From Persicaria tinctoria (taxonomy: Eukaryota; Streptophyta; Magnoliopsida; Caryophyllales; Polygonaceae): a DNA stretch of 64,000 bases. Shown here in pieces: positions 34,569 to 45,532 of the stretch. Positions within the stretch are counted from its first letter, which is position 1, and each line of letters opens with the position of its first letter. The translations under genes were made by a program, and so were the position numbers. The notes below the pieces were generated by a model that was given only the letters and a program-made list of their open reading frames with translations, was not told the origin of the DNA and searched no databases. Location of the stretch: assembly GCA_037127255.1 (NCBI GenBank), contig JBANSL010000002.1, forward strand, positions 8,104,001-8,168,000, read 5' to 3'.

Positions 34569-36387
34569 ATTTTTTATCCCTATAAAATTGGTCAATTTAT
34601 ATATATTCAAGTGATATTTTATAGTAGTTTTTTTAATTTATTAAAAAGTCAAACAATGAGTTTTTTTAGATGGATTGATGGAGTATAATTAATTGATACA
34701 ATTTTTAATATTTTTAAAATTTACGAGGGGAACAGGGGAGGGGACATAACTGAGGAGTGGGGACAGAGGATTTGGATCATAGATTTGTAGCCGATCGATA
34801 AGGCTGATGTTGGCGCGCAATTAATGCATGTATAGCCTATATATATGAAAGTTGATTTTATTTTATTTTATTAATTAAATCAAAATATTGGAAACGACCT
34901 TGACAAAACTACATTTAAAAATGACTTGCAAAAGTTGTTAAAATCAAAAGCCGTTGATATGTAAAAGCTCAGATCAAAAAAACATTTGCTCTATTATCTA
35001 TACAATAATGTGGGTACATAACTGCATCGATCATACAGTATATATTTATCCAAAAGAAAAAAAATGGTAAAATGTTTTATTTAATTAAACTCAAAATCCC
35101 TATCCCCAAATTTATGACATTTGCAGAATGAATAATCCATTTCCTCGAACTTAGCAATTAATTAATATCGTCACCCATATGATCGACGATCGATCTCGAG
35201 TATATCCATACCTATATACAACTTGACAATTAACATCTTCGAGTCTTCGATCATCCCCTCTTTTATGTGTTTGTGATTCATCTAATTTCAAATGTACAAG
35301 GATCGACAGAAATGCATAATCCTTTAATTAGGACGGTTCTCGAACTTGAATCTCTTGATAAAATGTTATTCCACAAGATTGGATCTAGAAGTGGCAATCG
35401 GACTGTTTATGTCGGGTTTGATTATACCTTGAATTGGTAAATAAAGAGCGGCCATTCCGCGGGTTTGATTATACCATTTATACCCATTTGACTTCGGTTA
35501 TATGTTGGGTCATGTCAGTCCGATTCAGATCGGATCAGATGAGTTTTTGGGTTGAGTAATTCAGATTAAATGGATTTTAGGTTATATTATGTCAAGTCAC
35601 ATTTAATTTTATTATCAAATAGTAATAATTTTTTGTTTATTGTAAATATTGACTATTAAAATCCTTTTATTTAGTTATATTAAATCTCATTATATGTAAT
35701 TCACATTATTTGAGTATTTAAAAATAAGAACATTAATTTCATCAAAAAAAAAACATTAAAGTTACTATAAGAATAAGTCGGGTCTTATTTGTGTCGAGTT
35801 AAGGACGGATCGGGTCAGGTATATTTATGTTTGTGCTCATTCGGATATTAGGTCAAAATCGAAATTCCAGTGAGTCGAGTTGGCTCGGATTTTAGCAGTA
35901 GTAGTCGGTAGTGTTCTAAAAAGTGTTAGCCGGATTCTAAGGGGTGAGGGTGAGGGGTCGCCTAACGTCTAGACGAACCTAGATGTCCATCTAATTTTAG
36001 ACGGAAGGGGGACGTTTAGCGTTTAGGCGGAATTTTTAGAACAGTGACCGTGGATAGGTCACTTGGATTAGTTGGATGAGACCTTCTATGAAGGGGAGAA
36101 ATAGGCCGCAAAGTTACGGAAATTTGGGTGGGGGTTGTTAAAGTAGGCTGTGTAGTTTGCAGGTTGCTGAACCCAATAGCAACTGCTGCCAAGCCACCAT
36201 TTGGGCTGAAACTCAGCCCACTTGTAATGTATGACGTATGCGTCAGCCACCATTTGTAGTGTAATCGTTTCCATCCATCTGGATTCTGGTATGTTAGATG
36301 AATCGACCCTAGTCAGGTGGCTCAATAACTCCATCTATGGAGTTGGGCAAATCTCAACCGTTAAAAAAATAACCGACGGTTAGATAT
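34569..36387. other. AT-rich intergenic region
   Basis: No gene recognised. At 35737-35751 'tttcatc' plus an A run lies between two 'aacattaa' copies, a weaker case of the same type of short insertion. 35380-35900 has repeated 'gggt', 'cggat' and 'gtcgggt' words like those of common hAT-type repeats, without clear ends. A minus frame at 36334-36086 reads 'KWAEFQPKWWLGSS' and is unassigned. Confidence 0.4.
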
Positions 36388-36609
36388 TGCCCCATCCTTC
36401 ACCCCTACCCCCACCCCCATCCATTTTTTTTTCTTTTAATTTCTTTTTTGTGAGGGTAAAACCCAACTCTACCCATGAATTTAATGGGTCTGGATCCCAT
36501 GAATTTGATAGCATCAAATTCATGGGTAGAGTTGGGTTTTACCCTCACAAAAAAGAAATTAAAAGAAAAAAAAAAATATTGGTGGGGGTGGGGGTGAAGG
36601 ATGGGGCAA
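36388..36609. repeat. Long near-perfect inverted repeat (foldback element)
   Basis: The left arm (36388-36482, starting 'ttgccccatccttcaccc') and right arm (36516-36609, ending 'gggtgaaggatggggcaa') are complementary over about 94 bp except for a few changes in the pyrimidine/purine-rich middle. The spacer is about 33 bp. A transcript would fold into a stem long enough for Dicer-like processing. It could be a MITE; the flanks 'gata' and 'taag' give no clear duplication. Confidence 0.85.
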
Positions 36610-37367
36610 ATAAGTTGATATTGAGCTTAGTCTATTTTTGGACTCAAAACGTTTATATACTCGGTTCGTTAAGCACTCATGACATAGTGATAGAGTGACC
36701 TAGACGGAATTTTATAAATTTCACAAAATTTGAACCATTTAAACTTAAATCGAGCTTTAGTTTTAATCAAGGTTAAAGTTCTTCTTGTAATTGAATTATT
36801 TAATTAATGTACAAGTTTGATCGTTCGAATTGAGCTCGAACTACTCAACTCATTTGTTTTTTTTAATAAGGTAATAATTTGGATTTGATCAGACTTATTA
36901 GACTACTATATAAGCACAGCGTTGCAGATGAGAACTTGAAGCTATAACCATAGATAATATAAGGGTCAAAGAGCAATCTTTTTAGTCACTTTGTTATCTC
37001 TCAAAAGATGTGGATTCATTGCACTTTCTTAAACCACATAAGAACAACAAGGATTAAAAACCAAACATCTTGATCTTTTGCATCTCCCCACAATCCAAAC
37101 ACATTGATCTTGGAAAGGCCAAATTCTTTTACCTTGCAAATCCGAGCTTGAGGATTAAGACTTCTACTACCATAATATAACTGAAATCACTCTGAGTAAC
37201 ACCTGATAATGAAAAATTACACACGTTTGCTACTCAACTCAAGCGACATTACTATATTCATTTTTTATACAAATAATAATTTGAAATATCAGATAATATA
37301 AAGTCTGGTAAATTAAGAAGCCGAGATGAATTACTAGATCCAATTGCAAATAAACTTTTAAACTAAA

Positions 37368-37610
37368 GGGATTTCATGCGTTACCTCTACCAACTGTCAG
37401 AAGTCATAGATCACATTGTCCCGGTTCCAACACGGTTCGCCCTCACTAGTTTCGATCTTCGTTCTCTAGTTTTGTTCGTGGTGGACTTGTCTTTATTGTT
37501 TTGGTTGTATTTCGGTTATTTCATAACGGTTTGTCCGTTGTCGATCTTTCGGCCTCTCGTCTCATTGGACTTGTCCAGTGAGTTGAATTATTTCCGATTA
37601 AAAAAAAAAA
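37368..37610 (+). mobile_element. Retroposed insertion with poly(A) tail and 15-bp target duplication
   Basis: A 243-bp segment starting 'gggatttcatgcg' and ending 'tatttccgatt' plus poly(A) is flanked by exact 15-bp direct repeats 'aacttttaaactaaa' (37353-37367, 37611-37625). That is the signature of target-primed reverse transcription. No A and B boxes of an RNA polymerase III promoter are evident and no protein is recognised, so it is most likely the 3' end of a LINE. The exact repeats suggest a fairly recent insertion. It lies about 330 bp upstream of the SCP2 ATG. Confidence 0.8.
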
Positions 37611-37945
37611 AACTTTTAAACTAAAAAACAAAAATATTGGAAATGTTAAAAGGCCGAAAAATTCTGAAACGGATAGCCACCAAACCCAAACCGCCCACCG
37701 GGGCCCACCTATTAACTGAGCTCACCCACCGCTGCAAATCAACAAGTTTGTTGGGAAGCGTGTTTGGCCTGAGCTCTCGAGTCTAGACCGCCACTATCCC
37801 GGGCAGTTATTGTGTTCGCTAGTTGCTTCCCATCCCAATTTCGAGATAATTTCATCTCTTTCCGGAAATTTTGATTCAGAGGGCTGTGTTTACAGTTGAA
37901 TTGATTTTCATTGAATTGTTTGTGTTTCTGCAACCGCCGGAGAAA

Positions 37946-38862
37946 ATGAAGACCGATGCTCTCATGGAGCAGATGAAGGCCCACCTTGAAACCGATGCCG
38001 GCAAGGAGCTCACCAAGAAGCTGGGACTCGTTTTCGAGATCCATGTCTCTCCCAAGGTTACAATTTGCCCCCTATTTTGAATTATTTTCTGATTTCTATT
38101 TTTAGGTTTTGATTTGGGATTTTTTGTGACCGGTTCAGAAAATTGGCGTTGATGAGGCTGTGTACACGGTTGATCTGAAGAAGGGAGAGGTTAAGAATGG
38201 TTAGGGTTTTATTTTCCTCTCTTTCTACTGCTGTGATTATGACATTGGTATTCTATCGGCTTTCTAGGTTTTTGCCTGTGCTTTATTTTTTTAAAACAAT
38301 TTTGATAGTTTGGTTGATTTTGAGCTTGAATTGTGTTGAATTTTTAGGAGCTTACGAAGATGGGAAGCCCGATGCCACTTTTTCATCCAAAGATGAAGAC
38401 TTTTACAAGATCGCCACCGGCGGCATGAACCCTCAGATGGCTTTCATGAGGTCCTCTTTCTTACCTCTGATTCCTGTTTCTTGTTCTCCTGGTAAAAAAA
38501 AAATTGAGTAAATATTAGCACGAGTGTAAAGAAAGCATGTCAAATCTAACTGTTTTCATACACATGATTTGATGATTAAAATGTGATTTGGGGATCACAA
38601 TTTTTCAGTCTTTGTGCTGTATCAGCTTAACAAAATGGTAGGGTAAGTTTAGCTGGAGTTTATCATCACATATGTTGCTGTTGTTTTAGTGTCATGGGAA
38701 CTGTTGGATAATGAGATTGGATGTAGAAGGTAGGGAACTGGCCAAACTGATGATGGATCTCTGACTTTTAAATTATGTAGGGGTGCATTGAAGATCAAAG
38801 GAAGCATAAGCGCAGCTCAGAAATTTACCCCTGACATCTTCCCAAAGCCATCAAAGATGTGA
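37946..38862 (+). CDS. SCP2: Sterol carrier protein 2 (peroxisomal)
   Basis: Four exons (37946-38056, 38139-38199, 38348-38450, 38781-38862) join to 118 residues, a stand-alone SCP2 domain as in Arabidopsis SCP2 (123 residues). Recognisable pieces are 'DAGKELTKKLGLVFEIHVSP', 'YTVDLKKGEVKNG', 'DATFSSKDEDFYKIATGGMN', 'PQMAFMRGALKIKGSISAAQ' and 'FTPDIFPKPSKM'. SCP2 binds lipids and acyl-CoA in a hydrophobic cavity; the C-terminal Ser-Lys-Met is a known variant of the PTS1 peroxisome signal (Ser-Lys-Leu in Arabidopsis). Loss in Arabidopsis affects seed reserve use and germination. All introns are GT-AG and in phase. The promoter probably lies partly within the sequence next to the retroposed insertion. 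Confidence 0.95.
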
Positions 38863-40177
38863 GTAGATGGGCATGCTGTAGCGACGGGACACTGTAAACC
38901 TATGCTGCTTCTATCTCAATTGGCACCGCACGACACATTCTGGGTAATTGTATCAGATGGTGAAGTTTATATGAATCTTGATAATATCATAGTTGGGTTA
39001 TTGGGAAACTTAGACATAGTTGATGAACATGCACACCGTTTCCCCCATTGTTGTCTTTGATTTCACAATAAACAAGCTTGAACTGCTTCTGTTTCTTCAC
39101 TCGCTTGGCTGCAAATGAACTTCCAATTAAGGGTATGCTATAAATTCTTGTTTCCAATCTCATAGATTGGAAGCATATGAAAATCTTGCAAGTTCATAAG
39201 CTAGGGCAATCAATACAATACCCTATGTATTCACAATTTCAACAGCTCAGACAAATTTTTTGCTCTTGTGCATAACATGTATATATAATATACTAATACT
39301 ACTAGATGCTACCCTTCATTCTGAGAAGGAACTAGCTGTAAACTTGTATCTGTGATCGAGCGCAGGGCATGACTGTTAACATAATGACCCAGAGAGCTCT
39401 TAAAGGGTCTAGGATGCTTGCTCAAACTCATGGATATGCACCATTCAAAAGCAGAATAAAATCTATCAGAAACAGTAGAAGGAATATTGAAAGTGGCTTC
39501 ATCAGTTCATCAATTGAAGCTAAGTGGTTCATCTCATAGTGATAAATTTAAAGAAAATTAATCCTTGGTGGAAGCTGAAAACTATTATCTGGCATATTCA
39601 CTCCATGGCTCTGTTTCCAGTGGTTCTGCTTAGCTCAAATCCTAAGCATTTGATGATGGATGGCTGTGTCTGTCCGCTTTGTCATGAACGAATTTCACAC
39701 CCATGTTCTGACTTAACTAATTGATTTTCAACATCATATGATCAAATTTTGCTTGAGAAGCCAATTTTTTGCAAGCAAAAGGTAGTTCTGGTAGAAATTT
39801 CATGCCTGACTTTCAATGTAAAGATATCAACAAGTGCTGAACTGCTGATGAGTGATGACACATCAGCTGATAGTTGAAGCATAATCTTCTGCAAAAAAAA
39901 ATTCTGGGTGTTTTGGACGCTGAGAGGGTGACAAGTGATTGTCCAAACTACCAAGTCTATTACTACTTGTGAGATCATCAATGAAACCTTAGTAAGTACA
40001 ATTAAGTAGGAGTTGCAGTGCTTTGATAAACACTTAGATGGTAGACTAGAACCAATAAAAAGGAATCTCCCGTTAACTCCTGCTCTTCGGAGCTTTTCTG
40101 AAGCGAAATTCTAATTCGAAGAGGCTCTAATGTAGTACTAAGATTGAAGAAGGAAGATGCAGGCTCCTGTGCTGCCT
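38863..40177. other. Intergenic region between SCP2 and CYP707A (both 3' ends)
   Basis: SCP2 3' untranslated sequence runs to about 39075 ('cacaataaac'). The remainder is non-coding as far as I can see and includes the CYP707A 3' untranslated part next to 40177. Confidence 0.4.
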
Positions 40178-42746
40178 CTAGCTGGTGGATTCTTTCCAAA
40201 ACCGGGCAGGAAGACCTTGCAGTGGCACTGGAAACGGGCTATATTGAACCCCGCTTTGAGATCCGACTACTTCCCATCTGCAATAACAACCATACAAGAA
40301 AACACCCTCAAATTTACTGTCAAAAACAACACTCCTTTGCAGAATCCAAGATCTTATCTCAAGGACCAGTTAGTGACACTTGCCTTCAGTAACTGTTCTT
40401 TGTATTCCATTTAGAAAAACACTCTTTTCTTGTCATATGTATTTATCTCAGTATTTTTATATGCACAAAACTGTAATGCAATTTTTTGTTTCGCTAATCG
40501 TTATGAAGCCCTGCAGTAACCAACAAATGAAGTGTCCTCATCATGTTTTATCTCAAGTTCAATTGCATTGTGTTGTCGTTTCGTGTGATGATATAGGAGT
40601 GGTGTAGTACCTGAACTTGGTGACCAGATGGTGGATCATGACAAGCATCTCTAGCTTGGCAAGCTTATTCCCCGGACAAGCGTGCACTCCGCTGCCAAAT
40701 GGCATGAAAGTGTTGGGTTTCCAACCAACCTGAATGTACATACACACCAGCATAAGGTATGCAGTTGTAAAATGTAGAGTTTTGAGACTTTCTGTTGAAT
40801 CATATGGAGAAAAATGTGTTGCCCTTTTCGGATATACCTCAAATCTGGAAGGATCAAATCTTTGAGGATCTTGGAAGAAATCTGGATTATGATGGATGTT
40901 TCTGAACAAGGGCAACACCTTCCATCCTTTGGGAATCACATACCCTGAAAACAAACCAAAGGTTGCGACATCGCTCCCTTTAAATAAGACTAGAAAAAGA
41001 GAGAAATAGCCGAAGAAAAATTCAATTGATTGACAATCTATAGGAGAATGCATCAGCTTACCTTTGAGTTCTACATCAGCTACCGCTTCTCGGAATGTGA
41101 ATGATATAATGCTTGCCATCCTCAGGCTCTCTAACACAACCTGAAATCCAAAGACAGGACTTCAGTGAATGTACTCTTTTTCTGCCTTTCGTCAGATGAT
41201 TTGTTCATGTACGAGTTTCCAACATTTGAGCCTTTGTTTGGACTAAAAAATCGGAAATGCAAGGTTCCATGAAATACGAACCCTCCGATTCCTGCTAGAA
41301 ATTAGAGTGGAACCAGGGACATGAATTTGATCATGTCTTACCTTATGAGTTAGAGACATGCTCATTGTGTGTGCCCATGTCAATGGCTTTTCACCTTCAT
41401 GATTTGCCCGATATATCGCCATTTGTTCCCCCTGATCAAACAAACAACACCAACAGTCCAATTAGTTCCTTCATCTATGTAATGCATTATGCATGTTTCC
41501 CCTTTTCGTCGATTATCAAAAAAAAAAAGAAGGTAAATTTGTTCTTGTGGTCTACCTTTACAGCCTCCAAAAGTTTAGGAGTATCATGAAGATACTTGAT
41601 AATCCATGTCATGACACTGGCTGTGGTGTCTTGAGCTGCAAAGAGCACTCCTATCGCATTATCCGCGATCTGATCTTTGGTTAACACACTTCCTCTTTCA
41701 TCCTTAGAGTTCAGAAGATGACCCAACAAGTTATTCTCCTCCAACCTCCTTTCCTTCCTCTCATTTATGATTTCCTTGATAATGTCTCGCAACCTCTGCC
41801 TTGCCTTAAGACGGTTCATTCATTGATACAAACAAACAAACAAATCAATTTTGATGCATCATTGAAGAACAAGTATTTACATTGCTTATAGGATCAAGCG
41901 AGTGCTTACAAGTAACGCCTTCTTGTAAGGAGTTCCCGGTATGTTAATAGGGAAGGAATTATAACCCTTTTCCACCAAAGAGTAGTTCTTCTTAAGCTCT
42001 TCTCTGTACCCTCCATCCAAGTGACCGAAAATTGCAAGAATCCCAACTTCAAATGAGAACTGAAAAAAAGAAAAAGAACAAGAAGAAGCAATGGATTACA
42101 TAGTTGTAATTTGAATGTACTAGAGATATGTAATGCTGAATAAACACTGACCTTCTTCATCTCAAGGAAAGTGTTGACGACATGGCCACCGGGCCAGGAC
42201 TCTAAGGTGGACAAAGCAATGGATTCAACACCAGGCAGGAGAGCGCGGATGGGTTCAGGTGACAAGGAGGCTAGAACCAGCTTCCTGAGGTGCGCGTGGT
42301 AGTCGCCTTGGTGGAAGAACAAGGCAGAAGGCCCTATCAAAGTCTCCTTGCTTTTCGGGTAAGTGGGTTTGAAGAGGTGAGCTTGTGTTCCCAGCACCAA
42401 CCTGGCTGCCTCTGGACTAGCCACCATCACACAAGGGCACCCAAGTATATTGGTCTTGAATATCTCCCCATACCTGCAATTCACTAAGTTTTTTTTAAAC
42501 AATTTTCATACATTTATGTAGTTTGTTGGTGTGGTTTGTTTGATCAATTAACCTCTTCTTCTTATGGGCAAAGAACACATTGGGGTCTTTAGAGTAGAGC
42601 TGAAGAGTGTCCCCTATGTATGGCCATCCCATGGAACCGGGTGGGAGCCGAGCTCGTTGCCATGGCTTCCCTTTTGTTATGAGGAAGATGCATGAGAGTA
42701 CAACAAGGAAGAAGATGGGTAGGATATATGCAAATGTTTCATACAT
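40178..42746 (-). CDS. CYP707A: Abscisic acid 8'-hydroxylase, cytochrome P450 CYP707A
   Basis: Nine exons (42746-42553, 42473-42152, 42059-41910, 41804-41556, 41431-41342, 41140-41062, 40944-40838, 40729-40611, 40277-40178) join in phase to 469 residues. After an N-terminal membrane anchor ('YILPIFFLVVLSCIFL') comes 'LPPGSMGWPYIGDTLQLYS'. The I-helix has 'FAAQDTTAS' (Asp281, Thr282, Thr283), the K-helix ExxR is 'ESLR' (Glu339, Arg342), and the heme loop is 'PFGSGVHACPG' with ligand Cys415. The end 'FPVPLQGLPARFWKE' is typical of CYP707A. These ER enzymes start ABA breakdown to phaseic acid and so control dormancy, stomata and stress recovery. A last exon of only 100 bases follows a 333-bp intron and is easily missed. 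The paralogue number cannot be fixed. Confidence 0.95.
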
Positions 42747-42880
42747 GTCTTGGAGGTTTTTTGCCTTAGTTTTTTTTTCTATGTGGAGGCCTTAAGAGAG
42801 TTTGTTCAGATGTGTGTATTGTTGAATTGTGGTGTTTTGAAGTTGGAAAGTGTAGGATGTTTGGAATGGTATATTGAGTG

Positions 42881-42890
42881 CCTTTATATA
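42881..42890 (-). promoter_or_regulatory. TATA box of the CYP707A gene
   Basis: 'tatataaagg' on the minus strand lies about 135 bp before the ATG at 42746, a normal distance for a plant promoter with a leader of about 100 bases. Confidence 0.6.
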
Positions 42891-43312
42891 GAGGAGGAGG
42901 TGAGAAGATTGTGACAAGTGCTTGAAGGAAAACAAGTGCTTTCATGATTGGAGAGGGGATTCAAACTCGTGACGTATATTAGAACGTGTTTGACATAGCG
43001 TTTGAAATATCATTTAATATTTTAATTCGTAAAGAATTGTTTAATATAACAATGTACCGTTTTCATCAAATGAAGTGATTCAAAATGCAAATATTACCCC
43101 CAACTACTACACAACTACTCAACATGACAAACACATGCTCAAGAATTAAAAAAAAAAATCAATTTTTTTTGAAAACAAAAAAAAAAATCATATTGTAGTT
43201 GTAAACCAGGACATGTAACATTTTCTGTTGCATTTACACATGCAAAGTATGTACTTATGGCATCAAAAATAGTTATCCTTGTTAGGAAAAAAAATTGTTG
43301 CCATATTGTAGT
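42891..43312. other. CYP707A upstream region
   Basis: No gene. AT-rich with A and T runs at 43146-43190. Regulatory motifs were not convincing. Confidence 0.35.
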
Positions 43313-43887
43313 TGTAAGTCGAGTGGATTCCATCCTAAAAGCAATTGGCTTGGTTACGCGTGCACACTAAGTTATATAGGCGCTTGTGCGCTTATAGCCT
43401 AACACATAAGCCTTGTGAGGTTCCCAGTGGCGGATCCTGAAGCGTTTTGTTGAGGGGGCGAAAAATTGATCTCTATTTTTTTTCGAAAAAATCATCAATA
43501 TTTGAAGTTTTTGGGTTTAATTATAGTATTAAGTTATGAAGTTTAACAAATGAGAGTATGATAGAAGTGTATTAATTTGATAAATGATGTGAAAAATAAT
43601 TTATATCGCTTCAGTCTTGAAACGTTTATAACTTTTTATTCAGTTATCGGATTTGAGCTTATAATATATCAAATCGAAGCTATCGACGAGAGGAATATGT
43701 ATATTAAATTTCATTTTTGATTGGGGGGTGGGGGCGACTGCCACCCCCGGTCCTTTAAAGGATCCGCCCCTGGAGGTTCCTAAAACCAATTGGCTATATA
43801 GGAGAATCCTAGTAGCTTATATACTAATATTTATTTGTTTATATTACCAATGTGAGACTCTTTTGATTTCTTCACGTTCTCCTAACA
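43313..43887 (-). mobile_element. Solo or truncated LTR interrupted by a hAT element
   Basis: The segments 43313-43424 and 43781-43887 match the LTR at 5728-5991: shared pieces are 'cttgtgcgctWatarcctarcaYataag', 'cctaaaaccaattg' and 'agcttatatactaa'. The outer end 'ctcctaaca' gives 'TGTTAGGAG' on the minus strand. The two halves are separated exactly by the hAT element at 43425-43772. No internal retrotransposon region is seen. Confidence 0.6.
43425..43772. mobile_element. Non-autonomous hAT element with exact 8-bp target duplication
   Basis: A 348-bp element with ends 'cagtggcggatcc' and 'ggatccgcccctg' (inverted, one mismatch), flanked by exact 'gaggttcc' copies at 43417-43424 and 43773-43780. 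TIR and duplication length are those of the hAT superfamily. It shares internal sequence ('gaagctatcgacgag') with 14310-14874. It lies nested in an older LTR, so it is the younger insertion. Confidence 0.92.
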
Positions 43888-44851
43888 CAATTGTATGGTC
43901 CTACCTTAACTTGTCTTAATTTTATTAAAATATTGTTTTAAAAAAATTATGAAATATTCAATATCTTTCCCTTGCTAATATGAATATAAATATATTTTAG
44001 TGGAAGATATTTTGAACATCTAATATCTAATATTTATCTTTTAATAAAAATAAAATTGATGTGAGCGTTGAATTGTAAATGCATTATGGAAAATATATTT
44101 TTTTCTCATTAAAAGATGGATTTATTCGGGGAAATAAAATCTAATAATGGGTTATTTTGTGTAGTTTATCCGAAATGAAAAATTAGAGGTTGAAAAAAAT
44201 CATTAGAAATTTAAAAGCGAGAAAAATAAAAAATTAGAGGGCGGCAATGGACATTAGGGATTTATGATCGAACCATCAAATTGATTTGTTGGGGAGGGTG
44301 TCATCCATGAATCGATCCACCTCATGATCGAGCTCCATATGATCGGGCCCACATGATTTGATCGGGTATCCGTGGGCCCGTTTCCATGCCCCGCTTTTGG
44401 GAGAGACGATGTAAAACGCCATCTAATGTCTCTTCTATTTTATGGCATTAATATTACTTTTGGTGTCTTTTTTTCCTTTAATTTCCAATGAGAGGCGATA
44501 TTCTCAATATTTTCTATGCGTTTTATTTTAAACTAAAAAATAGCTAAGTAGCCCTTATCAATCAATCTAATTTTTTTTAACATATATGGATTAATTTTTT
44601 ATATGTAAAAAGAAATAGAAAATTTAATATTTGATAAAAAAAAAATATTATAAAACAAAGGTTATAGGTGAAGTTAAATTAAATTTTGAAAAGGATATAT
44701 ATATGTACCGTACGTATATAACTCGAATCAAAATATCGATCAACGTGTAACATTTTTTTTTTAAAAAAAGAAACAATAATAATAATAATATAAATATATG
44801 TGTTGAAGCAACAAGTTGTGACATGTCTATTATACAATGTACATGTTAATT

Positions 44852-44867
44852 CCTAATCAAAAAAAAA
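44852..44867 (+). mobile_element. Very short poly(A)-ended insertion with about 16-bp direct repeats
   Basis: 'cctaatc' plus an A run sits between two copies of 'aatgtacatgttaatt' (44836-44851 and 44868-44883). The structure fits an extreme 5' truncation of a LINE or SINE insertion. Confidence 0.65.
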
Positions 44868-45131
44868 AATGTACATGTTAATTTAGTAATAATATTACTA
44901 AATTGAGGCAATCCTATATAGTAGGCTGATTTATGATTTTGGAAATGGAAATCCAACAAACATTATATATTTGTAATTATTATATAAGAGTGGGAGTGGG
45001 GTAGGAAAAAGGATCATAATTCATAAATGTGGAAGCAAATATGGTTGGCCTCTTGATATTTTACACGTAATAGCTTGACAGCTTGTTGCTAATCCACCTT
45101 TTTCTTTAAAGTTAAATCATGGATAGTTCTT

Positions 45132-45150
45132 TTTCTCACAAAAAAAAAAA
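45132..45150 (+). mobile_element. Very short poly(A)-ended insertion with 15-bp direct repeats
   Basis: 'tttctcac' plus 11 A lies between exact copies of 'tcatggatagttctt' (45117-45131 and 45151-45165). It is the same pattern as at 44852 and 37368, here with almost no element left. Confidence 0.68.
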
Positions 45151-45243
45151 TCATGGATAGTTCTTAAAATTGCTATACCCGGCCCCCACATATGTATCAA
45201 TCATTTTAGTCGAGAATCAAATGTGATAAACAATAAACATGTA

Positions 45244-45457
45244 CTCCCTCCGTATCGCAATTGTTTTAGCTCTATGCACACTTATTAATAAAACCTATCT
45301 TTGCTTTACTTTTATAGCTTAAAATACCTAAAATGAGTAATTATTACTTATAAAAAGAGCAATTATTACCTATAAACACAATAATTATAGCTAAAATAAC
45401 AAGTTTTTTAATACAACTTACCACTCTAAAACAACAAGTATTGCGATACGGAGGGAG
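45244..45457. mobile_element. Stowaway-type MITE
   Basis: Ends 'ctccctccgtatcgcaattg' and 'gtattgcgatacggagggag' are inverted and TA flanks both sides (45242-45243, 45458-45459). The interior differs from the other Stowaway copies here, so it is a separate family. Confidence 0.9.
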
Positions 45458-45476
45458 TATATTATAAGTATTGTAA

Positions 45477-45482
<6 letters not shown>

Positions 45483-45529
<47 letters not shown>
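45483..45529. repeat. (AT)n microsatellite
   Basis: An uninterrupted run of about 23 AT units directly after the MITE; probably length-variable between individuals. Confidence 0.95.

Positions 45530-45532
<3 letters not shown>

Larger units (their letters stand above)
43888..45243. other. AT-rich intergenic region with two micro-insertions
   Basis: No gene recognised. The two short poly(A)-ended insertions at 44852-44867 and 45132-45150 are listed separately. Confidence 0.4.

Noticed and set aside
45483..45529. Origin or matrix-attachment site at the (AT)n run
   Set aside because: A plain microsatellite explains it; nothing else supports a functional site.
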